In this document: one piece after another, positions 24,704 through 33,383 of the stretch
Layout: the number at the start of each line of letters is the position of its first letter
Position numbering within the stretch: position 1 is the stretch's first letter
Source of the DNA: 40CM-4-69-5 sp036556905
Lineage (GTDB): Bacteria; Methylomirabilota; Methylomirabilia; Rokubacteriales; CSP1-6
Length of the DNA: 64,000 bases
Assembly (NCBI GenBank): GCA_036556905.1
Contig: DATBIM010000156.1
Coordinates: 62,001 to 126,000, forward strand
Direction: 5' to 3'
The notes under the pieces: generated by a model
The model's input: only the letters and a program-made list of their open reading frames with translations
Told to the model about the DNA's origin: nothing
Databases searched by the model: none
Position numbers and translations under genes: made by a program

Positions 24704-25171
24704 ATGGAGGAGGCTGAGCGGGGCGCGCGGATCGAGCAGGTGATCGAGCCGGTGCTCCGGGATCACGGGCTGCAGCTGGTGGACCTGGAGTGGCGAGCTC
24801 GCCGGCCCCGGTCCATCCTGCGCGTCTTCGTCGACAAGCCCGGGGGTGTGGGTATCGGTGACTGCGAGCGGGTGAGCCGGGAGGTCGGTGACCTGCTCGA
24901 CGTCGCGGGAGTGATCGAGGAATCGTACGATCTCGAAGTTTCGTCACCCGGTCTGGACCGGCTGCTGCGAACGGAGCGTGAGTACCGATGGGCGCGCGGC
25001 AAGCGCGTGCGGTGCTGGCTCAGTGACGGCCGCGAGGTGCGCGGTCGTCTGGTCGAGGCGGCGCGCGAGCGGCTGGTTCTGGATCAGGACGGCCAGCAGG
25101 TCGAGGTGGAGCGGGCGAGCGTGGCCAAGGCGCGCCTGGACGCCGAGGTGCCGTGGCCGCGTCGGGGATAA
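24704..25171 (+). CDS. rimP: Ribosome maturation factor RimP
   Basis: A 155-residue RimP needed for 30S subunit maturation. The core reads LQLVDLEWRARR near 22, ILRVFVDKPGGVGIGDC near 37, and LEVSSPGLDRLL near 85, which is diagnostic. ATG at 24704 with AGGA at 24696-24699 is preferred; an upstream in-frame start would translate through the terminator stem. It opens the conserved rimP-nusA-ylxR-infB set. Confidence 0.95.
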   Translation: MEEAERGARIEQVIEPVLRDHGLQLVDLEWRARRPRSILRVFVDKPGGVGIGDCERVSREVGDLLDVAGVIEESYDLEVSSPGLDRLLRTEREYRWARGKRVRCWLSDGREVRGRLVEAARERLVLDQDGQQVEVERASVAKARLDAEVPWPRRG

Positions 25172-25178
25172 GGGTGGG

Positions 25179-26498
25179 ATGAACCGCGAACTGTTGATGG
25201 TGATCGAGCAGCTCGGACGGGAAAAGGGGATCGATCCCGAGGTCCTCTTCGAGGCGCTGGAGTCTGCCCTCCTGTCGGCCTCGCGGAAGACGCTGGGCGC
25301 CGCCGAGAACGTCCGCATGGAGATCGACCGCAAGACGGGCGCCCTCAAGGTCTACGGGCGCAAGAAGGTTGTGGAGACGGTGGCCGATGCCCGGCTGGAG
25401 ATCTCGCTGGCCGAGGCCAAGGCGCTCAATCCGGAGGCCGAGCTGGACGACGAGCTGGAGCAGGAGCTCCCCCCCCAGGAGTTCGGCCGCATCGCCGCCC
25501 AGACGGCGAAGCAGGTCATCCTGCAGCGGGTGCGGGACGCCGAGCGGGAGCGCATCTACAAGGAGTTCGAGGGCAAGGAAGGTCAGATCCTGCGCGCCCT
25601 GGTCCACCGGATCGAGAAGCGCAACGTGATCCTGGAGGTGGGGAAGGCCGAGTCCATCCTGCCCGAGCGCGAGCAGATCCCGGGCGAGCGGTACAATCCG
25701 GGTGACCGGGTGCGGGCTTACGTGCTCGAGGTGCGGAAGAGCATCAAGGGGCCGCAGATCACGCTCTCCCGGACCCATCCGGGGTTCCTGGTCCGGTTGT
25801 TCGAGACGGAGATTCCGGAGATCCAGGAGGGCATCGTCGTGGTCAAAGCCGCCTCGCGCGAGCCCGGCGAGCGGGCCAAGGTGGCCGTGGCTTCGACCAA
25901 GCGTGACGTCGACCCCATTGGCGCCTGCGTCGGGCTGCGCGGCACCCGCATCCAGGTGATCAGTCGCGAGCTGAGGGGCGAGAAGATCGATATCATCGAG
26001 TGGTCGCACGACCCGGCAACCTTCGTCGCCCGGGCGCTGTCCCCGGCCAAGGTCTCTTCGGTGGTGATCAGCGAGGAGGCCGATGTCGAGGGTCAGCCCT
26101 CGGCGTTCGTGGTCGTGCCCGACAATCAGCTTTCCCTGGCCATCGGCAAGAAGGGCCAGAACGCGCGCCTGGCCGCCAAGCTCACCGGCATGCGGGTCGA
26201 CATCAAGAGCGAATCGGAGCTGGAGAGCGAACGGACGGCACCCGAGGAAGTGGCGGACCGCGCGGTTCTCGCCGAGCTGGCCGGGGCCGACGGGGAGGTC
26301 GTCGAGGCGCTGATCGCGGCAGGGCTCGGCTCTCCCCGGGCGATCGTTCGGGCGGGGCGGGAGCGCCTGGCTGCCATCGCGGCGGTCGGCGAGCGGGCCG
26401 ATGCCCTCTACGCAGCGGCCGCGAAGTGGGTCACGGCACATGCCCAGGGAACCAGCGCCCCCGGGCTTCGCGGCCCGGAGGATGCGATCTCCGCGTGA
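25179..26498 (+). CDS. nusA: Transcription termination/antitermination factor NusA
   Basis: A 439-residue NusA. The N-terminal RNAP-binding domain spans about 1-125, an S1 domain 130-200 (RNVILEVGKAESILP), and KH1 and KH2 about 205-345, including VGLRGTRIQVISRELRGEKIDI and VPDNQLSLAIGKKGQNARLA. The last 90 residues form a helix-hairpin-helix-like tail, AGLGSPRAIVRAGRERLA, instead of the duplicated acidic repeats of E. coli. It modulates pausing and termination. It starts 7 bases after rimP. Confidence 0.96.
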   Translation: MNRELLMVIEQLGREKGIDPEVLFEALESALLSASRKTLGAAENVRMEIDRKTGALKVYGRKKVVETVADARLEISLAEAKALNPEAELDDELEQELPPQEFGRIAAQTAKQVILQRVRDAERERIYKEFEGKEGQILRALVHRIEKRNVILEVGKAESILPEREQIPGERYNPGDRVRAYVLEVRKSIKGPQITLSRTHPGFLVRLFETEIPEIQEGIVVVKAASREPGERAKVAVASTKRDVDPIGACVGLRGTRIQVISRELRGEKIDIIEWSHDPATFVARALSPAKVSSVVISEEADVEGQPSAFVVVPDNQLSLAIGKKGQNARLAAKLTGMRVDIKSESELESERTAPEEVADRAVLAELAGADGEVVEALIAAGLGSPRAIVRAGRERLAAIAAVGERADALYAAAAKWVTAHAQGTSAPGLRGPEDAISA

Positions 26499-26790
26499 GA
26501 TCCGGGCGACGGCGAGTGGCGGGCCGGGTCCGCGCCGGACATGCATCGGGTGTCGGCAGGTGAGGCCCAAGGCCGTGCTGGTGCGACTGGTCCGGCGGCC
26601 CGATGGAACAGTGGTGCGCGACGCCACCGGGGGTGGGCGGGGCGCCTACGTGTGTCCCGACCCCGCGTGCCTGGAGCTGGCGACCCGGCCGGGACGGCTC
26701 GCCCACGCGTTCCGGAAGTCGAGCGTGCCCGGATCCGGGCTGGCGGAACCTGGGCCGGCGCCGACGGTTCGATCTGAGTCAAGTACGTAG
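26482..26790 (+). CDS. ylxR: YlxR family RNA-binding protein (DUF448)
   Basis: A 102-residue protein of the YlxR family, found between nusA and infB in many bacteria and reported to bind RNA. The motif RRTCIGCRQVRPKAVLVRL and the second cysteine pair VCPDPAC are clear, followed by LAHAFRK. ATG at 26482 overlaps nusA by 17 bases. A C-terminal Pro/Ser-rich tail of about 20 residues is poorly conserved. The stop codon lies within the infB Shine-Dalgarno. Confidence 0.88.
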   Translation: MRSPREIRATASGGPGPRRTCIGCRQVRPKAVLVRLVRRPDGTVVRDATGGGRGAYVCPDPACLELATRPGRLAHAFRKSSVPGSGLAEPGPAPTVRSESST

Positions 26791-26804
26791 GAGGTGAGGG
26801 GGCT

Positions 26805-29360
26805 TTGGCAGCGGCAAAGATCAAGGTAATCGAGCTCGCAAAGGAACTGGGCGTGACGAGCAAGGACATCATGCTCGCCGCCGAGGAGATGGGCCGCAAA
26901 GGCGTCCGCGCCATGACCGCCCTCGACACCACTTTCGCCAACGACCTCCGTGTCAAGCTCGGCAAGGGGCGGGAGATTCCCGAGGAGGCCCGGCCCAAGC
27001 GCCCGGTTCGTGCCCGGGCCGTCACGCCCGAGGGCGCGGAGGGCGAGGCGCCCAAGAAGGTAGCCCGCGCGCGGAAGCCCAAGGCTGCCGAGCCGGCGGA
27101 AGCGATCGGCGAGCCGGTGGAGTTGAAGCCGGCGGCGACGATCGTCAAGCCCAAGCCAGCAGAGAAGGTCCCCGAGATCGAGCTGCCAGAGCCGGTTGCA
27201 GCCGTCGCCGAGGCCGTCGAGGTGACGCCTGTTCCGGTCGCGCCCGAGCCCCCGGCGCCGCCGGTGAAGCCGCTGGTGGCCCCGGCCCCGCCGCCGAGAC
27301 CACCGGCTCCCCCGAAGCCCGAGCCGAAGATCGTGCCCTTCCGCCCGCTGGAGCGACCGACCCCCGTGCCGCCACCGGCACGGCCGGCACCGCGTCAACC
27401 GGCACCTCCGTTCGCCCCGCCGCGTGTCATCCAGGCCCCCCCGCGGCCGGCGCCGCCCCCGCGGGAACCCCGGCGCGAGGCGCCCCGCGAACCCGTCCCG
27501 GCCGCGGCGGCCGCAGCCTCCACGATCGTGGCGCCGCCGCCGGCCGCGCCCGCGGAGGTCCCGGCCGCCCGGACCGCCGTACCGGTCGTCGCGCCGCCGC
27601 CGCCGGCTGAGATCAAGCGCGAGCTCGTCCGCGTCCCGGAGTCGGTGACGGTGGCCGAGCTGGCCGAGAAGATGCGGCGTAAGTCCGGCGAAGTGATCAA
27701 GGGCCTGCTCGAGCTGGGCGTCATGCGCATGGTCAACGACCTGCTGGATCCCACCGAGGCCAAGCTGGTGGCCGACAAGTTCGGCTTCGATCTCGAGGTC
27801 CGCTCGGTGGAGGGCGAGGTCCTCGAAGAGGACGAGGTCGATGCCGGGCAGCTCACGCTGCGGCCGCCCGTCGTCACGGTGATGGGTCACGTCGATCACG
27901 GCAAGACGTCGTTGCTGGACTACATCCGCAAGACGAAGATCGCCGAAAAGGAATTCGGCGGCATCACCCAGCACATCGGGGCCTATCAGGTGATGACATC
28001 GCACGGCAAGGTGACCTTCCTGGACACTCCCGGTCACGAGGCCTTCACCGCCATGCGGGCGCGGGGCGCCCAGGCCACCGACATCGTGATCCTGGTGGTC
28101 GCCGCCGACGATGGCGTCATGCCCCAGACCATCGAAGCGCTCAACCACGCCCGGGCGGCCAACGTTCCGATCCTGGTGGCGGTCAACAAGATCGACAGGC
28201 CGGAGGCGGACCCGGACCGCGTCAAGCGGGAGCTGGCCAATCATGGTCTCGTGCCCGAGGAATGGGGCGGTCAGACGATCTTCGTGCCGACGTCGGCCAA
28301 GAAGGGGACCGGTGTTGATCAGCTCCTGGAGATGACCGCCCTGCAGGCCGAGATCCTGGAGCTCAAGGCCTCCCCGAGCCGTGCCGCCAAGGGCGTGATC
28401 ATCGAAAGCCGACTGGATCGTGGCCGGGGCCCGGTGGCCACCGTGCTCGTGCAGAACGGAACGTTGCGCGAGGGGGACGCGGTGGTGGTGGGCGCCCACG
28501 CCGGGCGGATTCGGGCCCTGATCGACGCAGCTGGGCGCAAAGTGAAGGCGGCCGGCCCCTCGGACGCCGTGGAGGTGCTGGGCCTCAGCGGCGTGCCCGC
28601 CGCCGGGGATGTGCTGGTCGCTGTCTCCGACGAGCGCAAGGCCCGCCAGATCGCCCAGATGCGGGCGGAGCGGGAACGGGCCAAGGTCAAGGCGGCCACC
28701 CGGGTGACGCTGGAGTCCCTGCACAAGCAGATCGTCAGCGGCGAGGTCAAGGAGCTGCGGCTCGTGCTCAAGGCCGACGTGCAGGGCTCGGTGGAGGCGC
28801 TGGGCGAGGCGCTGGAGCGGTTGAGCACGGACGAGGTCAAGCTCAAGGTCATCCACGCCTCGGTGGGCGCCATCAACGAGAGCGACGTCATGCTGGCCTC
28901 CGCCTCCAACGCCATCGTCATCGGATTCAACATCAAGGCTGAGCCCAAGGCCCAGAGCCAGGCCCAGGCCAACGGCGTCGATCTCCGGCACTACAACGTC
29001 ATCTACGACGTCATCAATGACGTGAAGGCCGGCCTGGTGGGGTTGCTGGCTCCCGAGATCCGGGAGACGGTGTTGGGCCGGGCCCAGGTCCGGCAGGTCT
29101 TCGTCATCTCCAAGCTCGGCCCCATCGCGGGCAGCTACGTGCAGGAGGGCAAGATCACCCGCAGCGCCAGGGTCCGCGTCCGGCGCGGCGACGCCGTGGT
29201 CGGCGAGGGGACCGTGACCTCGCTCAAGCGATTCAAGGACGACGTCCGCGAGGTGCTGGCCGGCCTGGAGTGTGGTATCGGCGTCGACGCGGTGAAGGGC
29301 ATCCAACCGGGCGACATCCTCGAGGTCTACAGCACCGAGGAAGTCGCGCGGACGCTGTAA
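26805..29360 (+). CDS. infB: Translation initiation factor IF-2
   Basis: An 851-residue IF-2, the GTPase that places initiator tRNA. An IF2N domain (KVIELAKELGVTSKDIM) opens the protein. A Pro/Ala-rich, low-complexity linker of roughly 200 residues (about 70-270) follows, then a second IF2N domain near 285. The G domain has GHVDHGKTS near 366, DTPGHEAF, NKID and SAKKGTG. The C-terminal domains end with the IF2 C2 barrel. TTG at 26805 is supported by AGGAGGTGAG at 26789-26798, an exceptionally strong Shine-Dalgarno. Confidence 0.97.
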   Translation: MAAAKIKVIELAKELGVTSKDIMLAAEEMGRKGVRAMTALDTTFANDLRVKLGKGREIPEEARPKRPVRARAVTPEGAEGEAPKKVARARKPKAAEPAEAIGEPVELKPAATIVKPKPAEKVPEIELPEPVAAVAEAVEVTPVPVAPEPPAPPVKPLVAPAPPPRPPAPPKPEPKIVPFRPLERPTPVPPPARPAPRQPAPPFAPPRVIQAPPRPAPPPREPRREAPREPVPAAAAAASTIVAPPPAAPAEVPAARTAVPVVAPPPPAEIKRELVRVPESVTVAELAEKMRRKSGEVIKGLLELGVMRMVNDLLDPTEAKLVADKFGFDLEVRSVEGEVLEEDEVDAGQLTLRPPVVTVMGHVDHGKTSLLDYIRKTKIAEKEFGGITQHIGAYQVMTSHGKVTFLDTPGHEAFTAMRARGAQATDIVILVVAADDGVMPQTIEALNHARAANVPILVAVNKIDRPEADPDRVKRELANHGLVPEEWGGQTIFVPTSAKKGTGVDQLLEMTALQAEILELKASPSRAAKGVIIESRLDRGRGPVATVLVQNGTLREGDAVVVGAHAGRIRALIDAAGRKVKAAGPSDAVEVLGLSGVPAAGDVLVAVSDERKARQIAQMRAERERAKVKAATRVTLESLHKQIVSGEVKELRLVLKADVQGSVEALGEALERLSTDEVKLKVIHASVGAINESDVMLASASNAIVIGFNIKAEPKAQSQAQANGVDLRHYNVIYDVINDVKAGLVGLLAPEIRETVLGRAQVRQVFVISKLGPIAGSYVQEGKITRSARVRVRRGDAVVGEGTVTSLKRFKDDVREVLAGLECGIGVDAVKGIQPGDILEVYSTEEVARTL

Positions 29361-29381
29361 CGCCGGGATGGGGGGGGTGCC

Positions 29382-29672
29382 ATGTCAGCCGCCCGCGTCG
29401 CCGTCGGCACGATCGAGCTGCACCTGCCGGACGTTGACTCCCTGAAGGGCAAGCGCCACATCCTCAAGGGCCTCAAGGAGCGGGTGCGCACCCGCTTCGA
29501 GGTAGCAGTGGCCGAGGTCGACCACCACGACATCTGGCAGCGGGCCACCCTCGCGGTGGCCTGCGTCTCGCACGATTCCCGCCACGCCAACGAGGTCGTC
29601 TCCAAGGCGCTGGGCTTTATCGAGGCCAGCATCGAGGGCTCCGTGATCGACACGAGCTTGGAGATCCTCTGA
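29382..29672 (+). CDS. ylxP: YlxP-like protein (DUF503)
   Basis: A 96-residue protein of the DUF503/YlxP family, which commonly sits between infB and rbfA. Typical segments are GTIELHLPDVDSLKGKRH near residue 9, RTRFEVAVAEVDHHDIWQRA near 37 (read as RFEVAVAEVDHHDIW) and the VDHHD core. Function is not established; a role in ribosome assembly is suggested only by location. Its stop overlaps the rbfA start by one base. Confidence 0.9.
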   Translation: MSAARVAVGTIELHLPDVDSLKGKRHILKGLKERVRTRFEVAVAEVDHHDIWQRATLAVACVSHDSRHANEVVSKALGFIEASIEGSVIDTSLEIL

Positions 29673-30019
29673 TGCAGGGCAAGCGCCTGGACCGTGTCAA
29701 CCAGCTGATCCGCGAGGAGATCTCCCTGCTGCTCCAGCGGGAGCTCAAGGATCCGGGGCTGGGCTTCGTCACCGTGACCGAGGTGGAGACGACCCGCGAC
29801 CTGAGATCGGCCAAGATTTTCGTGTCCGTCCTCGGCGATGACAAGCAGTGGGCCGCCTCCCTGACGGCCCTGGCCCGGGCTCGGGGGTTCATCCGGAACT
29901 GGTTGCGGGAGCATCTGGATCTGCGCACGACGCCCGAGCTGGACTTCCGCGCCGACCGTTCGATGGAGCACGCTGCCCGGATCCAGCAGCTGCTCAAGCA
30001 GCTCGGCAGCGAGCGCTAG
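29672..30019 (+). CDS. rbfA: Ribosome-binding factor A
   Basis: A 115-residue RbfA, a KH-like 30S assembly factor acting on 16S rRNA helix 1. Diagnostic parts are RVNQLIREEISLLLQRELKDP near 10 (read as REEISLLLQRELKDP), VTVTEVETTRDLRSAKIFVS near 40 and the LRTTPELDFRADRS end near 90. The start codon overlaps the ylxP stop. The 3' neighbour is nrnA, 7 bases away. Confidence 0.95.
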   Translation: MQGKRLDRVNQLIREEISLLLQRELKDPGLGFVTVTEVETTRDLRSAKIFVSVLGDDKQWAASLTALARARGFIRNWLREHLDLRTTPELDFRADRSMEHAARIQQLLKQLGSER

Positions 30020-30026
30020 AGCCCAG

Positions 30027-30989
30027 GTGCGCGTTCCCCCCGAGGTTCTCGTCCCCTTCACGCGCCCGCCCCGGCGCGCGCTCATGCTGGGCCACGTCCA
30101 TCCGGATGCCGACGTGCTGGGCACGCTGCTGGCCATGGGGCTGGCCCTGGTCGCGCGGGGCTGGACGGTGACGTGGGGCGGTCCCGACCCGACACCGGAG
30201 TTCCTGTCCTTTCTGCCCGGCATCGAGCGCTACACCCGGCTGAGCCGGGTGGACGGTCCTCTCGACCTGGTCGTCTTGACTGATTGCCCGAACCCCGAGC
30301 GCACCGAGGGTTTGCTCGGGCGGGCCCGCCAGGCTGGCGCCCAGGTCATGAACATCGATCACCACCACGACAATCGCCGTTACGGAGACGTGAACTGGGT
30401 GGAGCCCACGGCGGCGGCGGCCGGAGAGATGGTCTACGAGCTGTTGCGGGCTCTCGACGTTCCCATCACGCCGGACATCGCCCTCAACCTTTTCACGGCC
30501 ATCCACATGGACACCGGGTCCTTCCGCTATTCCAATGTGACCCCCGAGACGTTTCGCATCGCGGGGGAGCTCGTCGCCGCCGGCGCCGATCCGGCCTTCG
30601 TCTCGAATCGACTCTACGAGCACCGGCCGCCCCAGGCCCTGCGGTTGCTGGGGGAGACCTTGGCCCGCGTGCAGCTGAGCGAAGACGGCCGGGTGGCCTG
30701 GCTGGCGCTGGGGGCGGGCGTGGTCCCCGAGTCCTTCGTGGAGGCGGAAGACCTCGTCAACTATCCGCGCTCGGTGGCCTCGGTACGGGTGGCCTGTCTG
30801 CTGCGTGAACGGGGCAACACGGTGAAGGTCAGCCTGCGCGGCAAGGGCGACGTCGACGTGAGCCGGATCGCCGCCAAGTTCGGGGGAGGCGGCCACCCCA
30901 ACGCCGCCGGCTGCAGTGTGACCGGTCCGCTTGCCGAGGTGGCGCGCGACGTGCTGGCCGCCGTGCGGGCTGCGCTCGCCGGGTCGTGA
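30027..30989 (+). CDS. nrnA: DHH-family oligoribonuclease / pAp phosphatase (NrnA-like)
   Basis: A 320-residue DHH/DHHA1 phosphoesterase of the NrnA type, degrading short RNA oligonucleotides and dephosphorylating pAp. Motif I is GHVHPDADVLG near 22, the DHH motif is NIDHHHDNRRYGDVNW near 110, and the DHHA1 glycine-rich motif GGGGHPNAAG is near 290. Position between rbfA and truB is conserved in many phyla. GTG at 30027 is the only suitable start. The stop overlaps truB by four bases. Confidence 0.92.
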   Translation: MRVPPEVLVPFTRPPRRALMLGHVHPDADVLGTLLAMGLALVARGWTVTWGGPDPTPEFLSFLPGIERYTRLSRVDGPLDLVVLTDCPNPERTEGLLGRARQAGAQVMNIDHHHDNRRYGDVNWVEPTAAAAGEMVYELLRALDVPITPDIALNLFTAIHMDTGSFRYSNVTPETFRIAGELVAAGADPAFVSNRLYEHRPPQALRLLGETLARVQLSEDGRVAWLALGAGVVPESFVEAEDLVNYPRSVASVRVACLLRERGNTVKVSLRGKGDVDVSRIAAKFGGGGHPNAAGCSVTGPLAEVARDVLAAVRAALAGS

Positions 30990-31909
30990 GGGCGACGATC
31001 CGCTCGGGCGTCCTCGTCGTTGCCAAGGCAACGGGGATGACCTCGTTCGACGTGGTGGCCCTGGTTCGCCGTCGGCTCGGGGTCCGCCGGGTGGGGCACG
31101 CCGGGACCCTTGATCCGGACGCGACCGGGGTCCTGCCCATCCTCATCGGCGAAGCCACCAAGCTGATGGCCTACATGCAGGAGTTCGACAAGGAGTATGT
31201 GGTGACCGTCCGTTTCGGCGTGCGGACCGACACGCTGGATATCGGAGGCCGGGTCCTCTCGACCTCTCCGGTGCCGGCGCTCGACCGTGAGCGACTGATC
31301 AAAGCCACGCGCCCGTTCGTGGGACGCATCAAGCAGGTCCCGCCGATGTATTCGGCGCTCCACCACGAGGGCCGACGGCTCTACGAGCTGGCCCGCGAGG
31401 GTGTCGAGGTGCCGCGGGAGCCGCGAAGCGTGCTGATTCAGGCCATCAGCGTCGAACGCGTGGACCCGCCCCAGGCGGTCTTGACGATCGTCTGCGGGAA
31501 AGGCGCCTATGTTCGCTCACTGGTGGCCGATCTGGGTGAGGCGCTCGGTTGCGGGGCGGCGGTGGCGCACCTGGTCCGGACGCGGGTGGGTCCGCTCGAG
31601 GCGCGCATGGCGGTCTCCTCGGCCGAGGTGGCGTCGAGCCCCGCTCCGGCGCTGTGGGCCCGGGTCTTGCCTCCCGAGGCGGCGCTGGCCGGGTGGCCAG
31701 TGGTCCGGCTCGAAGGGCGGGCGGCGGCAGCATTTCTGCACGGACAAACCGTGACCGCCGCGCCGTACCCTCCGGGCGGTGCGCGGTTCGTCGCGGTGCA
31801 CGCCCCGCCGAGCGGGTTCCTCGGCGTCGGTGAGTTCCTCGGGGGCCGGGTGAAGCCGGCTCGGATCCTCCATGCGGATCGTCCAGGGCCTCGAGTCCTA
31901 CCCGCCTGA
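30986..31909 (+). CDS. truB: tRNA pseudouridine-55 synthase
   Basis: A 307-residue TruB that isomerises U55 in the tRNA T-loop. The catalytic Asp is in HAGTLDPDATGVLP near residue 43. KEYVVTVRFGVRTDTLD near 70, and QVPPMYSALHHEGRRLYELAR near 120 (read as PPMYSALHHEGRRLYE) support it. The last 60 residues form a PUA-like domain. GTG start overlaps nrnA (GTGA). The 3' end overlaps ribF by 38 bases, a larger overlap than elsewhere here. Confidence 0.95.
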   Translation: MRATIRSGVLVVAKATGMTSFDVVALVRRRLGVRRVGHAGTLDPDATGVLPILIGEATKLMAYMQEFDKEYVVTVRFGVRTDTLDIGGRVLSTSPVPALDRERLIKATRPFVGRIKQVPPMYSALHHEGRRLYELAREGVEVPREPRSVLIQAISVERVDPPQAVLTIVCGKGAYVRSLVADLGEALGCGAAVAHLVRTRVGPLEARMAVSSAEVASSPAPALWARVLPPEAALAGWPVVRLEGRAAAAFLHGQTVTAAPYPPGGARFVAVHAPPSGFLGVGEFLGGRVKPARILHADRPGPRVLPA

Positions 31910-32789
31910 CGCTCCGCCTGCCGCAGTCGCGCTGGGGACCTTCGACGGCATTCACCTCGGCCACCGCGCAATTCTGGCCGCCGCGGTCGCCCGGGCCCGG
32001 GCCGCCGGCCTGCTGGCGGTGGCCTGCACCTTCGAGCCCCATCCGGTCGAGGTGCTCCATCCCGGCCAGGCTCCGGCTCCGATCTCGACGCTCAGTGAAC
32101 GACTCGAGCTGCTGGGCGAGAGCGGCGTGGACGCGACGGTCATCCTGGCCTTCACCGCGGAGCTGGCTGCCATGGAGCCCGAGGCCTTCGTCGAGAGCGT
32201 CCTCCTGCATCGGCTCCGCGCGCACGACGTCGTCGTTGGCTTCAACCACACGTTCGGACGCCGAGCTCGCGGGAACGCCCAGCTCCTGCAGGAGCTCGCC
32301 GGGCGGCTCGGGTTTCGGGCCCACGTCGTTCCGCCGCTCATGCTGGAGGGAGTTCCGGTGTCCTCGTCGGAGATCAGGACCGCGCTGCGGGCAGGGGATG
32401 TCGAGCGGGCCAGCCGGTATCTCGGCCGTCGTTACACGATCACCGGGGAGGTCGTTCAAGGCGCCGGACGCGGGCGCGAGCTCGGCTTCCCCACTGCCAA
32501 CATCAAGCCCGAGCGGGGCTTGCTGGTGGCGCCGGGGGTGTATGCCGGCCGGGTTCTCGTCGACAATGAGCGCCATGCCGCGGTGGTGAACATCGGCATG
32601 CGCCCGACGTTCGGCGAGACCACGCTGGTGGTGGAGGCGCATCTGCTGGATTTTTCGGGTTCCCTGTACGGGCGGCAGGTGCGGCTGGAGTTCGTGGGCA
32701 GGCTCAGGGAGGAACGGCGATTCCCGGGGCCCCAGGCTCTGCGCGAGCAGATCGACCGGGACATCGCAGCCGCTCGCGAGCGGCTGTGA
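31872..32789 (+). CDS. ribF: Bifunctional riboflavin kinase / FAD synthetase
   Basis: A 305-residue RibF converting riboflavin to FMN and FAD. The N-terminal adenylyltransferase has GTFDGIHLGHRAI near 23 and VVGFNHTFGRRARGN near 120, with SSSEIRTALRAGDV near 163. The C-terminal kinase contains GRGRELGFPTANI near 200 and NIGMRPTFGE near 240. ATG at 31872 lies inside the truB 3' end. The last codons contain a 20-base perfect palindrome. Confidence 0.95.
   Translation: MRIVQGLESYPPDAPPAAVALGTFDGIHLGHRAILAAAVARARAAGLLAVACTFEPHPVEVLHPGQAPAPISTLSERLELLGESGVDATVILAFTAELAAMEPEAFVESVLLHRLRAHDVVVGFNHTFGRRARGNAQLLQELAGRLGFRAHVVPPLMLEGVPVSSSEIRTALRAGDVERASRYLGRRYTITGEVVQGAGRGRELGFPTANIKPERGLLVAPGVYAGRVLVDNERHAAVVNIGMRPTFGETTLVVEAHLLDFSGSLYGRQVRLEFVGRLREERRFPGPQALREQIDRDIAAARERL
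32767..32786 (+). terminator. Palindrome at the 3' end of ribF
   Basis: CAGCCGCTCG directly followed by its reverse complement forms a perfect 20-base palindrome ending just before the ribF stop codon. As RNA it would form a strong stem, with the central bases forced into the loop. No T-run follows. It could be a 3'-end or processing stem between ribF and rpsO, or simply coding sequence for the Ala-Ala-Arg-Glu-Arg tail. Confidence 0.3.
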
Positions 32790-32797
32790 CCGTTAGC

Positions 32798-32826
32798 TTT
32801 ACTCTGCGGGGTTTCGGTGGTAGCAT
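32798..32826 (+). promoter_or_regulatory. Probable promoter of rpsO-pnp
   Basis: TTTACT (32798-32803), 17 bases, TAGCAT (32821-32826), each with 4 of 6 consensus positions and optimal spacing. Transcription would start near 32833, leaving an 80-base rpsO leader. The leader has a small AAAAC-AAGC-GTTTT stem (32843-32856) and a GGCTCC/GGAGC stem near 32879-32890, possible sites for S15 autoregulation. Confidence 0.5.
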
Positions 32827-32914
32827 GCCGGTAATTACTGATAAAACAAGCGTTTTGAACCCGTTCTGGAGGAGTTGGGCTCCCCGGAGCGAGGCGATTG
32901 AAGGGGGGCCTTCC

Positions 32915-33184
32915 ATGCCGCTGCCCGTCGAGAAGAAGCGCAACCTGATCGAGCAGTTCCGCGTCCACGACGGTGATACCGGGTCCCCTGAGGTCCAGAT
33001 CGCGCTCCTCACCGAGCGCATCAACGGCCTCACGGAGCACTTCAAGCAGCACACGAAGGACCATCACTCGCGGCGGGGGTTGCTCATGCTGATTGGCAAG
33101 CGACGGAGCCTGCTGGAGTACCTGCGTAACAAGGGCCCCGAGAGATATCGGGAGATCATCGAGAAACTCGGAATCCGCCGGTGA
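32915..33184 (+). CDS. rpsO: 30S ribosomal protein S15
   Basis: An 89-residue S15, matching the E. coli length exactly. It binds the 16S rRNA central domain. Diagnostic segments are HDGDTGSPEVQIALLTERI near 20, HTKDHHSRRGLLMLIGKRR near 45, and a basic C-terminus. ATG at 32915 is preferred over longer in-frame starts because it gives the exact family N-terminus. pnp follows after a 199-base spacer, the classical rpsO-pnp order. Confidence 0.96.
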   Translation: MPLPVEKKRNLIEQFRVHDGDTGSPEVQIALLTERINGLTEHFKQHTKDHHSRRGLLMLIGKRRSLLEYLRNKGPERYREIIEKLGIRR

Positions 33185-33241
33185 CGGCGGTCCGACTGAG
33201 CAAGGATCGGTCCTCGGACGCGACGACTCCGGGGGCCCCCG

Positions 33242-33264
33242 AGCGGGCCGTGGCACGGCCCGCT
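33242..33264 (+). other. Hairpin in the rpsO-pnp spacer
   Basis: A perfect 10-base-pair stem, AGCGGGCCGT / ACGGCCCGCT, with a GGC loop, lies in the middle of the 199-base rpsO-pnp spacer. No T-run follows. In E. coli this spacer holds the rpsO terminator and the RNase III site through which PNPase controls its own mRNA; a comparable processing or attenuating role is possible here by analogy only. Nothing else is recognisable in the spacer. Confidence 0.4.
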
Positions 33265-33383
33265 GAACTGCGAGCGGCACCCACGTGTGGCCGGCGCCGG
33301 CCCCCGACCCCGGCGGCCGCCACGTTGACGCTCGCACACGGCGTTCGCCGGACACCGGCCGAGACGCGAGGACAAGCATCCCA

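Noticed and set aside
26646..29306. An 886-codon open frame antisense to infB
   Set aside because: It is a by-product of high GC at third positions. Its translation is low-complexity (Gly/Arg/Leu/His-rich) with no recognisable domain, while the plus strand encodes a complete IF-2.
32786..32914. An N-terminal extension of S15
   Set aside because: Longer in-frame starts exist, but ATG 32915 yields the exact 89-residue S15, and the extension covers the putative promoter.
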